Source: JALYYC01 sp963795805 (GTDB taxonomy: Bacteria; Chloroflexota; Dormibacteria; CF-121). Taken from it: a DNA stretch of 64,000 nucleotides. The notes under the pieces were generated by a model, which was not told where the DNA came from, made no database searches, and saw nothing but the letters and a program-made list of their open reading frames with translations. The stretch covers positions 1,426,001 to 1,490,000 of the forward strand of contig CAWCIV010000004.1 in assembly GCA_963795805.1 (NCBI GenBank), in the 5' to 3' direction. Shown one piece after another: positions 56,956 to 64,000 of this stretch (positions are counted from its first letter, which is position 1; the number at the start of each line of letters is the position of its first letter). Both the position numbers and the translations under genes were made by a program.

Positions 56956-57723
56956 ATGAGAATTCTGGTCGTCAACGTCAACACCAGCGACTCGATGACG
57001 GAAAGCATCGCCCAGGCGGCCAGGCGGTATGCCTCCGCCGGCACGGAGACCGTCGCCCTTCAGCCGTACTTCGGCGCCGAAGCAGTCGACTGCAACTTCG
57101 AGAGTTACATCTCTGCCGTCGCCGTCATGGACCGCGTGGTCGCCTACGACAAACCCTTCGATGCGGTCGTCATGGCCGGCTTCGGCGAGCATGGCCGCGA
57201 TGGGCTCCAGGAGTTGATCGAACAGCCGGTGCTCGAGATCTGTGAAGCTTCGGCGCACGTCGCCATGATGATCGGCCGCGCCTTCTCAGTTGTGACCACA
57301 CTGCAGCGATCCGTTCCCGCGATCGAGGATCGCCTGCGGCTGGCCGGTCTCACCGACCGTTGCGCATCGATCCGGGCAACCGGCATGGGCACGCTCGAGG
57401 TTGATCGCGATCCGAAGGGAGCAATCAAGGCGATCGTTGCCGAAGCGCGGAAGGCAGTCGAGCAGGATCATGCGGAGGTGCTCTGTCTTGGTTGCGCCGG
57501 GATGGCCGGCCTCGAAGAGGCGATCACCAGCGAGCTGCACGTGCCCGTGATCGATGGCGTCGGGGCAGCGGTACGCCTCGCCGAGGCGATCGTCGGTCTC
57601 GGCGTGAAGACCAGCAAGCGTTCGACCTACGCGCCGCCCGAGCCCAAGAAGATCATCGGTTGGCCACTCTCGGCCAGCCTCGGGCTGCGGCCGAATGGTG
57701 TCGAGGTGCGCTCGCGCGAATGA
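56956..57723 (+). CDS. Hydantoin/allantoin racemase-like protein (Asp/Glu racemase superfamily)
   Basis: This 255-residue protein opens MRILVVNVNTSDSMTESIA, as in HyuA/HpxA allantoin racemases, which interconvert (R)- and (S)-allantoin by a two-cysteine mechanism. The second Cys is present in CLGCAGM (about Cys178-180). The first catalytic Cys, normally in a C(F/Y)GDPG motif, is replaced: the segment reads MAGFGEHGRDGLQEL (about 74-88). One-base racemisation or a changed function is possible. AGGGAGG precedes the ATG at 56956; a longer frame lies inside the allantoinase gene. Confidence 0.82.
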   Translation: MRILVVNVNTSDSMTESIAQAARRYASAGTETVALQPYFGAEAVDCNFESYISAVAVMDRVVAYDKPFDAVVMAGFGEHGRDGLQELIEQPVLEICEASAHVAMMIGRAFSVVTTLQRSVPAIEDRLRLAGLTDRCASIRATGMGTLEVDRDPKGAIKAIVAEARKAVEQDHAEVLCLGCAGMAGLEEAITSELHVPVIDGVGAAVRLAEAIVGLGVKTSKRSTYAPPEPKKIIGWPLSASLGLRPNGVEVRSRE

Positions 57724-58922
57724 CGTCCGGGACCGACCTCGCCTCGCGCTGGCTCGGAGGTACAGTCATGGCGGCCAGCGACGAAGCCTTCGGCGACAAA
57801 GAGAACCTGCTCCGGCCCGGGCCGCCTGTCAGCGACCCCGGTCGCTACGGCAATCGTGGCGAACTGGTTGATGGCTGGGAGACCCGTCGACGCCGCGAGC
57901 CCGGCAACGACTGGGCTCTGGTTCGGCTTGGCGCTCCGGGCCTGATCACGTCGATCACGGTGGACACCAGCTTCTTCACCGGCAACTTCCCGGAGTCGTG
58001 CCGGGTGGAGGCCTGCGGCCAGGAGGGCTACCCGGGTCCCGGCGAACTCAGCGAGGCTCAAACGGAGTGGGTGGAGATCGTCCCCCGCTCGGCACTCCGC
58101 GGCAACCAGGAAAACGTCTTTCCCGTATCCGACCCCTGTCGCTTCACCCACGTGAGGCTGTCGATCTTTCCCGATGGGGGAGTGGCCCGACTGCGGGTCA
58201 AAGGTCAGGTGATTCCCGACCCGCGCGAGCTCGACGGGGTGTCCATCGACCTTGCCAGCCGGCGCTACGGCGGCGCGGTGGTGGCCAGCAGCGACGACTT
58301 TTACACCTCGGCGAGCCTGCTCAACCTGCCTGACCTGGCGAGGACAATGGGTGAAGGCTGGGAGACGCGGCGCCGGCGCGACGGGGGACACGACTTCGTT
58401 GTCTTTCGCCTCGCGTTCACCGGGCACGTCCGGCAGCTGATCGTCGACACCTCCCACTTTCGCTACAACGCGACCCCCGAGATCATGGTTTACGGCTGCG
58501 AGAGCGACGAACCGCCAGGCGTCGATTCAAGTGCATGGAAGCCGATACTCGACCGAACCCGCCTGCAGCCCGATACCTACCACGTCTTTCCCATATCCCA
58601 CGCGGCCGCGGTCGGATCCATCCGGCTCGATGCCTTCCCCGACGGCGGCATCTCGCGCGTGCGTGTCATGGGGACAATCGATCCACCGGCGCGGCGCCGC
58701 GCCGGGTATCGATGGCTCAATTCGCTCACGGTGAATCAAGCCGTGGCGGCCCTAACAGCAGTAGGATTCTCCGTCGCCGCCGCGGCCCAGCTTGCCGGGC
58801 TGCGACCCCTGTCCGAAACCTGGCTGAACGACCAGCTCGGAGAGGCCAGGGCCCGCCCCGTCCAGGGCCTGACATCGGCGCAACTGAGTCAATTGGCCAG
58901 GCTTCTAGGCGGATCAGCCTAA
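57720..58922 (+). CDS. alc: Allantoicase
   Basis: This 400-residue enzyme hydrolyses allantoate to ureidoglycolate and urea. Two repeated galactose-binding-like allantoicase domains are seen: LASRWLGGTVMAASDEAFGDKENLL, GWETRRRREPGNDWALVRLG, and the second copy LASRRYGGAVVASSDDFYTS, GWETRRRRDGGHDFVVFRL, with FPDGGVARLRV and FPDGGISRVRV ending each. A C-terminal helical extension (about 340-400, VNQAVAALTAVGFSVAAAAQ) is longer than in standard allantoicases. ATG 57720 overlaps the racemase stop by 4 bases. Together with the previous genes it completes allantoin to ureidoglycolate; no ureidoglycolate lyase is seen downstream. Confidence 0.93.
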   Translation: MTSGTDLASRWLGGTVMAASDEAFGDKENLLRPGPPVSDPGRYGNRGELVDGWETRRRREPGNDWALVRLGAPGLITSITVDTSFFTGNFPESCRVEACGQEGYPGPGELSEAQTEWVEIVPRSALRGNQENVFPVSDPCRFTHVRLSIFPDGGVARLRVKGQVIPDPRELDGVSIDLASRRYGGAVVASSDDFYTSASLLNLPDLARTMGEGWETRRRRDGGHDFVVFRLAFTGHVRQLIVDTSHFRYNATPEIMVYGCESDEPPGVDSSAWKPILDRTRLQPDTYHVFPISHAAAVGSIRLDAFPDGGISRVRVMGTIDPPARRRAGYRWLNSLTVNQAVAALTAVGFSVAAAAQLAGLRPLSETWLNDQLGEARARPVQGLTSAQLSQLARLLGGSA

Positions 58923-59251
58923 CGCGGCAGCTGTCGCGCCGCCGAACGCCGGGCCATCTCATGTGCGATCCAGCGGCGGCCGAGTTCGTAGGCGGCGATG
59001 CCCAGCAGACTAGGGATCAGAGGCCTGATCGGGTCGACACCGGGTGTCAACCACGACGCGAGCATGACGCCAGGACGGCGGCCGAACTCGCGGCCAGGCC
59101 GGCCAGCATGCTGCGTCGCGAGCGAGGCGTTGCGAGCGCCCGCGACATACACTCGAACCAACTCTCCGACCGGCCCAATGGGCACTCCCGGATGGAATCG
59201 ACTCGTCCGCTTGAGCTGGAATTTAGCGACCGCTTCACCGTCCGTCAACAA
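58919..59251 (-). pseudogene. Relic of a twin-arginine signal protein (doubtful)
   Basis: On the minus strand from about 59148 one frame reads MSRALATPRSRRSMLAGLAA, a twin-arginine signal of the type (ALA.PRSRR..L.GLAA) common in Chloroflexota secreted proteins. It then closes. The continuation with hydrophobic segment WLTPGVDPIRPLIPSLLGIA is in the neighbouring frame, and nothing else of a mature protein is visible. It is either a small broken gene or chance. Confidence 0.35.
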
Positions 59252-59344
59252 CCGTCGACGAAGTCTGCCCTTTCGGACAAACGACGTAGCGGACGCGCTC
59301 GGTTTATCTAAGCCGGCTCAGCAATTCGACACGGTGCTCGGGGA

Positions 59345-59832
59345 CTAGTGGCGCTCGCGGCTTCCCACGAGGATGACACCAGGCGCGGACAGGACGCCCT
59401 CCGGCGGCATCGGGACAGCGTGGGTCCGCTTCAAGTTTTTTGGCTCCATGCTCGCGGCCATCGAGAACCGCCACACGCCGTCTCGCAAGATCGGAGCGGC
59501 CAACTTGTGGAAGTCCGTTGACGGTACCAGGAAGGTGGGATCAGCGAGGCCCATCAGCTCCAGATCCAGGTAGACGAAGAAATAGCCGTAGAAGGGCTGT
59601 TGCCAGGCCGGTCGGCGCGGACGTCGAAAAAGATATTGAGGTGGCGGACGTTCTTCGACATCTTGTGTAGCGTCGCCGCACTCTTCACCTGGCACGCCAC
59701 TCCGACGCCGTACTGCCCCCGAACGTGGATTTCGTAGTCGCGTCGCTCGTCATCGCTCACGGGAGCGGCCAGCTCGAGCGCCCCGCCGCTTCCCAACATC
59801 AGGAACCTCGGGAACTCGTACTCGACGATCGG
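59345..59832 (-). pseudogene. Decayed third copy of the PD-(D/E)XK-like protein
   Basis: The N-terminal part (VEYEFPRFLMLGSGGALELA, DDERRDYEIHVRGQYG, VACQVKSAATLHKMSKNVRH) and the C-terminal part (YLDLELMGLADPTFLVPSTD, WRFSMAASMEPK) are in two frames, with a shift near 59600. Compared with the copy at 62638-63226, about 26 residues between MEPK and LKR are deleted. The first residues of the family are missing. Dead gene. Confidence 0.85.
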
Positions 59833-59844
59833 GCGCCCGCGATG

Positions 59845-60013
59845 TTAAACCAATTGCGTACGCGGTACCGGCCCCGACGCAGCCGGGCGCACGGACGGCC
59901 CTTTATTTCGTAAACCGGCAGACCGGCAAGACGATTGGCGGTTCCGTCCTGGGCCCAGGGCATCGGTCGCCCGTAGACCATAAAAATATGGGTGGTTTAC
60001 GGTCGCTAATCTG
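59845..60013 (+). pseudogene. Fragment of an ABM-domain gene
   Basis: The plus strand reads PTQPGARTALYFVNRQTGKT and IGGSV before diverging, matching GARTALFFVNRQTGKTIAGSV in the intact protein at 40995-41645. Only this short second-domain piece remains. It directly abuts the decayed nuclease-like gene. Confidence 0.8.
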
Positions 60014-60169
60014 AGTGTCGAGCAATCAGAAGAACACCGGTTGCACCCTCGCTTTCCACTCGGAAACCGGGCATGCTTGACTTGTGTGCAAAGCAACCTC
60101 AACATTGGTCGCGTTACGTGCGCTCATCCGGGATGCAATGGGAATTCCTCAAGTCGAATCGGCTGAATC
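60014..60169. other. Leader region of the hybrid kinase
   Basis: No gene was recognised. It is slightly A/T-richer and presumably contains the kinase promoter. A GGGATGCAATGG stretch occurs near 60130 but gives no extended frame. Confidence 0.3.
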
Positions 60170-61846
60170 GTGAGCGCGGATAAGGGGCAATTGGGAGCAG
60201 CGGTAGCTCCCGACTTTCGCCGCTTGTTCGAGACCGCGCCCGGTCTGTATCTGGTGCTGGATCCCGAGCTGAGGGTCGTGGCGGCCAGCGACCTGTACCT
60301 GCAGGCGACGATGACCAAACGCTCCGAGATTTTGGGACGCGCCCTGTTCGAAATCTTTCCGGATAACCCGGACGATCCGCAGGCCACCGGCGTGCGCAAC
60401 CTGCAAGCCTCTCTGGATCGTGTCCGCGCGAAGCTGGTCACAGACACGATGGCGGTGCAGAAGTACGATATCCGGCGCCCGGCTGGCGAGGGCGGCGGCT
60501 TCGAGGAGCGCTACTGGAGCCCGGTGAACTCCCCAGTCCTGGGCAAAACAAGGCGGCTGGAATACATCATCCACCGGGTGGAGGACGTGACCGAGTACGT
60601 ACGACTTCAGCGGCGCGAGATCGAGCAGCAAGAAGTGACTGCCGAGCTTCGAGAGCGCAGCATGAAGATGGAAGCCGAGGTGCTGGCGCGCTCCGCGGAG
60701 TTGCGCGACCTGAATCGACAACTCCGGGCGGCCGATAGGGCCAAGAGCGAGTTCCTGTCGAGGGTGAGCCACGAGCTTCGCACGCCGCTGGCGGCGATTC
60801 TGGGTTTCAGCGAGCTCCTGGGTCTCTCGAACCTCGGCGAGAAAGAAGACCGATTTGTGGCGCTGATTGTCAAGGCGTCAAATCATCTATCCGAGCTACT
60901 GACCGAAGTCACGGACATTTCGCGCATCGAATCCGGGCACCTGGCCATGTCTCTTGCCCCGGTCGCGGTCGTCCCGCTCCTTTCAGAGACCGTCGACCTG
61001 ATGCGGCCGCTGGCGACAACTCACCGGGTTGGAATTGAGTTGGACTCGACCACCGCCGCGAATCTCTACGTTTCTGCTGATCGCCAGCGGCTTCGGCAGG
61101 TTGCCATCAATCTGTTGTCGAACGCGATCAAGTACAACCGGCCCCAGGGCAAGGTAGCGGTTCGCGTCGAGAGTACAGCCGATGAGCACGCCCGACTCCT
61201 GGTCGAGGATACCGGTCCTGGGATTCCAGCGGTCGATATCGACAAGTTGTTTGTGCCCTTCGAAAGGCTCGACGCGGCACACCGTGGCATCGAGGGCACC
61301 GGCCTTGGCCTGACCATCTCGCGCAGCCTGATCGAAGGTATGGGCGGCAGCCTGCGCGCCTCCAGCATCGTCGGCCAGGGCTCGTCCTTCTCTATCGAGC
61401 TGCCGATCTGCGAGCCGTCGGCCCTCGAGGACGGCACGGAGGCCGCGCTGGCGACGACCATCCGATCCTATCCCACCACCTCCCGAGTCCTGTACATCGA
61501 GGATATGGTGACCAATGTGCAGCTCGTCGAAGAGGTCGTCAAACGCCGGCCCTCCATCCATCTCAGGTCAGCCAGCCTTGGTGGTACCGGCCTGGAGCTG
61601 GCCCGGGAATACCGACCTGACCTCATCCTTCTCGACCTTCATCTGCCTGACATCAACGGTGGGGAGGTGCTCACCCGCCTCCGGGACGACGTGACCACCA
61701 GGGCGATCCCGGTCGTGGTGCTGACCGCGGACGCAACCCAGCACCAGCTCGACGCGCTGCTCAAGGCCGGCGCGACTCAATACCTGACAAAGCCGCTGCG
61801 CATCCATCGCCTTTTGGAAGTCCTCGATGAACGGCTCGAGGCGTAG
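60170..61846 (+). CDS. Hybrid sensor histidine kinase (PAS-HisKA-HATPase-REC)
   Basis: This 558-residue cytoplasmic kinase has no membrane segment. Domains: PAS (about 15-145, FRRLFETAPGLYLVLDPELR), coiled linker (about 148-190), HisKA with LSRVSHELRTPLAAILGF (His201), ATPase (NLLSNAIKYNRPQG, DTGPGIPAVDIDKLFVPFER, GTGLGLTISRSLIEG), and a C-terminal receiver (about 438-558) with YIED, phospho-Asp489 in LDLHLPDING and LTKPLRIHRLL. GTG 60170. A two-receiver protein follows, so a phosphorelay is likely. Confidence 0.93.
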   Translation: MSADKGQLGAAVAPDFRRLFETAPGLYLVLDPELRVVAASDLYLQATMTKRSEILGRALFEIFPDNPDDPQATGVRNLQASLDRVRAKLVTDTMAVQKYDIRRPAGEGGGFEERYWSPVNSPVLGKTRRLEYIIHRVEDVTEYVRLQRREIEQQEVTAELRERSMKMEAEVLARSAELRDLNRQLRAADRAKSEFLSRVSHELRTPLAAILGFSELLGLSNLGEKEDRFVALIVKASNHLSELLTEVTDISRIESGHLAMSLAPVAVVPLLSETVDLMRPLATTHRVGIELDSTTAANLYVSADRQRLRQVAINLLSNAIKYNRPQGKVAVRVESTADEHARLLVEDTGPGIPAVDIDKLFVPFERLDAAHRGIEGTGLGLTISRSLIEGMGGSLRASSIVGQGSSFSIELPICEPSALEDGTEAALATTIRSYPTTSRVLYIEDMVTNVQLVEEVVKRRPSIHLRSASLGGTGLELAREYRPDLILLDLHLPDINGGEVLTRLRDDVTTRAIPVVVLTADATQHQLDALLKAGATQYLTKPLRIHRLLEVLDERLEA

Positions 61847-61848
61847 CT

Positions 61849-62637
61849 ACGGGAGCTGAACCTTTACCCGAGGTCCGCCGACCTGGGCCGTCAAGGCTCG
61901 TTGTCGCCGATGACGACGCCGACTTACGGGAGCTACTCCGGGCCATGGTTACGACCGGCGGTGACAACGAATTTGTCGTCGTCGGCGAGGCATCCGATGC
62001 GGTCGAAGCGGTCTCGGTTGCCGCCGAGCATCAGCCGGATATCGTTTTGCTCGACCTATTGATGCCCGGGGCGGACGGGGTCAACGTGATCGGAGAGATC
62101 GCCGAACGCTGCCCAGAAACGAGAATCCTGGTCCTTTCCGGACTCGAAGCTGCAGACGGCGGGCCCGCTGCGCGGGCGGCCGGTGCTCATGGGTACCTGG
62201 TCAAGGGTGCATCGAGAACCGAGCTGCTTGCTGCCCTCAGGAAAATCCTTCACGTCAAGGTGAGGCGCCAGACCCGGATCTTGATGGCAGAGGATGACCC
62301 GACGATCAGGGAGATGTACCAGATCAAGCTGGAGCAGGATGGCTGGGACATACGGATGGCGCCAGATGGTGAGGCCGCCGTGGGGCTCGCCCAGGTCGCG
62401 CCCCCGGATCTTGTCCTTCTCGATATGCAAATGCCGAAGCTCGATGGGATCGGTGTATTGAAGCGTCTACGTGAGCATCGCTCGACTCGGGATGTGCCGG
62501 TCGTCGTGTTGTCGAACACGCCGGCGACCACGCGGATGGAAGACGCGTATCGACTCGGAATAGTCGCCTGGTTGGTGAAGAGCGCCATGACACCGAAAGG
62601 TGTGTCGGACTTCGTGCGAGGTCTACTGGCGAAGTAG
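61849..62637 (+). CDS. Two-receiver response regulator (REC-REC) with unclear start
   Basis: Two receiver domains are seen with no output domain. REC1 begins RLVVADDDADLRELLRAM and has DIVLLDLLMPGADG and YLVKGAS; REC2 begins RILMAEDDPTIREMYQIKLE and has PDLVLLDMQMPKLDG. The conserved first strand of REC1 is upstream of the first ATG (61945), in an open frame starting after a stop near 61831, yet that segment has no ATG, GTG or TTG. Either a rare start or a lost base near the kinase stop explains this. From 61945 the protein would lack the first acidic pair of REC1. Likely partner of the hybrid kinase. Confidence 0.75.
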   Translation, partial: TGAEPLPEVRRPGPSRLVVADDDADLRELLRAMVTTGGDNEFVVVGEASDAVEAVSVAAEHQPDIVLLDLLMPGADGVNVIGEIAERCPETRILVLSGLEAADGGPAARAAGAHGYLVKGASRTELLAALRKILHVKVRRQTRILMAEDDPTIREMYQIKLEQDGWDIRMAPDGEAAVGLAQVAPPDLVLLDMQMPKLDGIGVLKRLREHRSTRDVPVVVLSNTPATTRMEDAYRLGIVAWLVKSAMTPKGVSDFVRGLLAK

Positions 62638-63226
62638 CTAGTGGCTGCCGCGGCTTCCCACGAAGATGACCCCAGGCGCGGACAGGACTCCCTTCGGCGG
62701 CATCGGAACCGCGTGGGCCCGTTTCAAGTCCTTATTGATCTCGAGCAGCGCCCGGCCGAGCTCCAGGGTCTTGACACGGTAACGATTCCAGCGGTCCCGG
62801 CTCTTCGGCTCCATGCTCGCGGCCATCGAGAACCGCCAGACGCCGTCTCGCAAGATCGGAGCAGCCAGCTTGTGGAAGTCGGTTGACGGCACCAGGAAGG
62901 TGGGATCAGCGAGGCCCATCAGCTCCAAATCCAGGTAGGCGAAGAAATACCAGTAGAAGGGGCTGTTGACCAGCCGGTCGGCGCGGACATCGAAAAAGAT
63001 ATTGAGGTGGCGGACGTTCTTCGACATGCGTGTGTAGCGTCGCCGCACTCTTGACCTGGCACGCCACGCCGACACCGTACTGCCCGCGAACGTGAATTTC
63101 GTAGTCGCGTCGCTCGTCATCGCTCACGGGAGCGGCCAGCTCGATGGCTCCGGCGCTGCCCATCATCAGGAACTTCGCGAATTCGCGCTCGACGATCAGA
63201 CCCTGCTGGACCGAGCTGATCCGCAA
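62638..63226 (-). pseudogene. Frameshifted second copy of the PD-(D/E)XK-like protein
   Basis: From TTG 63226 the frame reads MRISSVQQGLIVEREFAKFL, GAIELAAPVSDDERRDYEIH, GQYGVGVACQVKSAATLHT. It then goes out of frame at about 63035, and the continuation MSKNVRHLNIFFDVRADRLV to SAPGVIFVGSRGSH lies one frame over. The relic copy at 59.6 kb has the intact junction (TLHKMSKNVRH), showing one extra base here. The start lies 3 bases after the stop of the intact copy, so they form a tandem pair. Confidence 0.88.
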
Positions 63227-63229
63227 CCT

Positions 63230-63832
63230 TCAGACCTTCCGAGCCCAGATCATGCCAGGCATCTCGAGAAGCTCCGAGGCCGCCTGCAGTGAGGAACCAG
63301 CCTTGACGAGGTCTCTGGTAATCGCCATCACCTTCTTGCCAAGCTCGCGTTGATTGACGCGGTACGGAATCCAGCGATCGTGCGACTCGGCCTCCATGCT
63401 GGCCTCCAGCGTGAAATGCCACACGTCGCCTTTCCGGCTGGGATTGGCATGTCGATGAAACTCCTCCGATGGAATCAAGAAAGTCGGATCGGAGAACCGC
63501 ATGATGGCGGGGTTCAGAAACGCACAGAAATACCAGAACTGCGGATCGCTGACCAGTCGACTGGCCCGGACGTCGAAATGAATCCGAAGGTAGTGGGCCT
63601 TGCCGCTGCCGAGAGTCCCAGTTTCGAGGGCGCTCTTGACCTGCATGGCAAGGGCCGATCCGTACTTCCCGAGAATATGGATTTCGAAGTCGCGCCGCTC
63701 CTCATCGGTGAGCGGCGCCGCCAGTTCGATCTTGCCCCCGCTCCCGATCATCAGCAGCTTCGCGAACTCGTTCTGCGCGATGATGCCCTGCTGCACAACG
63801 GAAATCTTTGATGCAGGCCGTCGTCCCGTCAC
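63230..63832 (-). CDS. PD-(D/E)XK nuclease-like protein of unknown family (intact copy)
   Basis: This 200-residue protein is the only intact member of three copies here. Residues VVQQGIIAQNEFAKLLMIGS (Glu22), DEERRDFEIHILGKYG (Asp48, Glu50) and ALAMQVKSA (Gln64-x-Lys66) give the E...D...(Q/E)xK pattern of restriction-endonuclease-like folds. A C-terminal half follows with IHFDVRASRL, FSDPTFLIPSEEFHRHA and GDVWHFTLEASMEAESHDRW. I infer a nuclease-like or DNA-binding role; no restriction or toxin partner gene is apparent. GTG 63832 overlaps the stop of a small upstream frame (GTGA), indicating coupling. Confidence 0.6.
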   Translation of the reverse strand: MTGRRPASKISVVQQGIIAQNEFAKLLMIGSGGKIELAAPLTDEERRDFEIHILGKYGSALAMQVKSALETGTLGSGKAHYLRIHFDVRASRLVSDPQFWYFCAFLNPAIMRFSDPTFLIPSEEFHRHANPSRKGDVWHFTLEASMEAESHDRWIPYRVNQRELGKKVMAITRDLVKAGSSLQAASELLEMPGMIWARKV

Positions 63833-63984
63833 TCGATCACCTGGCTATGGCCTCCGCGCAGCAGGCACTCGAACAGTCCGTAGATATGACCGAGGTCGCC
63901 TTTGCCTGGCCGATCTGGGTCGGGAGCCTCCTTGTTGACGATGGAGTCTGTGACGATCAGGACATGAGCGCCATCCGAATCCAT
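63829..63984 (-). CDS. Small protein coupled to the nuclease-like gene (may extend beyond window)
   Basis: A 51-residue frame starts at ATG 63984 (GGAAAC upstream) and ends in a TGA overlapping the GTG of the nuclease-like gene. The sequence MDSDGAHVLIVTDSIVNKEA then DRPGKGDLGHIYGLFECLLR looks globular and codon-typical, but I do not recognise it. The frame is open to the window edge, so it could be the C-terminal end of a longer protein. The tight overlap suggests a two-gene unit. Confidence 0.5.
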   Translation of the reverse strand: MDSDGAHVLIVTDSIVNKEAPDPDRPGKGDLGHIYGLFECLLRGGHSQVIE

Positions 63985-64000
63985 GATGTTTTGTTTCCAG

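Overview
The window is a GC-rich, densely packed piece of bacterial chromosome. Many start codons are GTG or TTG, and neighbouring genes often overlap by 4 bases. Two-component systems are numerous (four histidine kinase/regulator pairs, one unpaired kinase, one hybrid kinase followed by a double-receiver protein). Together with a class III CoA-transferase/CitE-lyase/MaoC set, a decayed ice-binding protein and a twin-arginine relic of a style common in Chloroflexota, this suggests a soil bacterium of the Chloroflexota or Dormibacterota. That placement is inference; no rRNA or tRNA gene is present to test it.

Left part (1-17 kb): a minus-strand operon combines a LivGMH-type ABC importer with its lipoprotein, an MFS exporter, a MaoC hydratase, an acyl-CoA dehydrogenase and a CitE-like lyase. 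Upstream lie a small ribbon-helix-helix protein, a frameshifted ice-binding protein gene, a class III CoA-transferase, a DinB-like protein and a D-threonine-aldolase-type PLP enzyme. The CoA enzymes fit breakdown of a branched or dicarboxylic (itaconate/mesaconate-like) acid. Then come DUF2461, two related helical proteins, PhzF, RidA, DinB, a small P/Q/W-rich protein and an L,D-transpeptidase.

Middle (17-36 kb): a signalling block. A NarL-type kinase/regulator pair stands divergent to a MacB-like ABC exporter. Three OmpR-type regulator/kinase pairs are interspersed with rpoD, a tandem pair of unknown helical proteins, a secreted beta-propeller and small membrane proteins.

Accessory stretch (35-47 kb): two cyclic-nucleotide-binding proteins plus a broken third copy, an MDMPI-like protein, a MarR-controlled pair of hydrolases with two palindromic operators, secreted beta-helix proteins, a two-domain ABM protein, an ARPP-1 protein and a LuxR-type HTH protein. 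A C/G-rich palindromic repeat family runs through the window. It includes an 8-unit tandem array at 41.7-41.9 kb, copies inside coding sequence, and copies with G-quadruplex potential in front of two genes.

Right part (47-59 kb): a plus-strand operon of GntR/UTRA regulator, APC permease, PfkB kinase fused to a SIS isomerase/deglycase, nucleotidyltransferase, metallophosphoesterase, HbpS/GlcG protein, NCS1 permease, allantoinase, allantoin-type racemase and allantoicase. The first three genes have the components of a fructosamine (Frl) system, the last four those of allantoin catabolism. This joined cluster is the most interesting system in the window.

The last 5 kb are unstable. A hybrid kinase and a double-receiver protein sit between three copies of an unrecognised PD-(D/E)XK-nuclease-like protein, two of them broken. 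Several genes carry apparent single-base frameshifts, so either real decay or indel errors in the assembly must be kept in mind.
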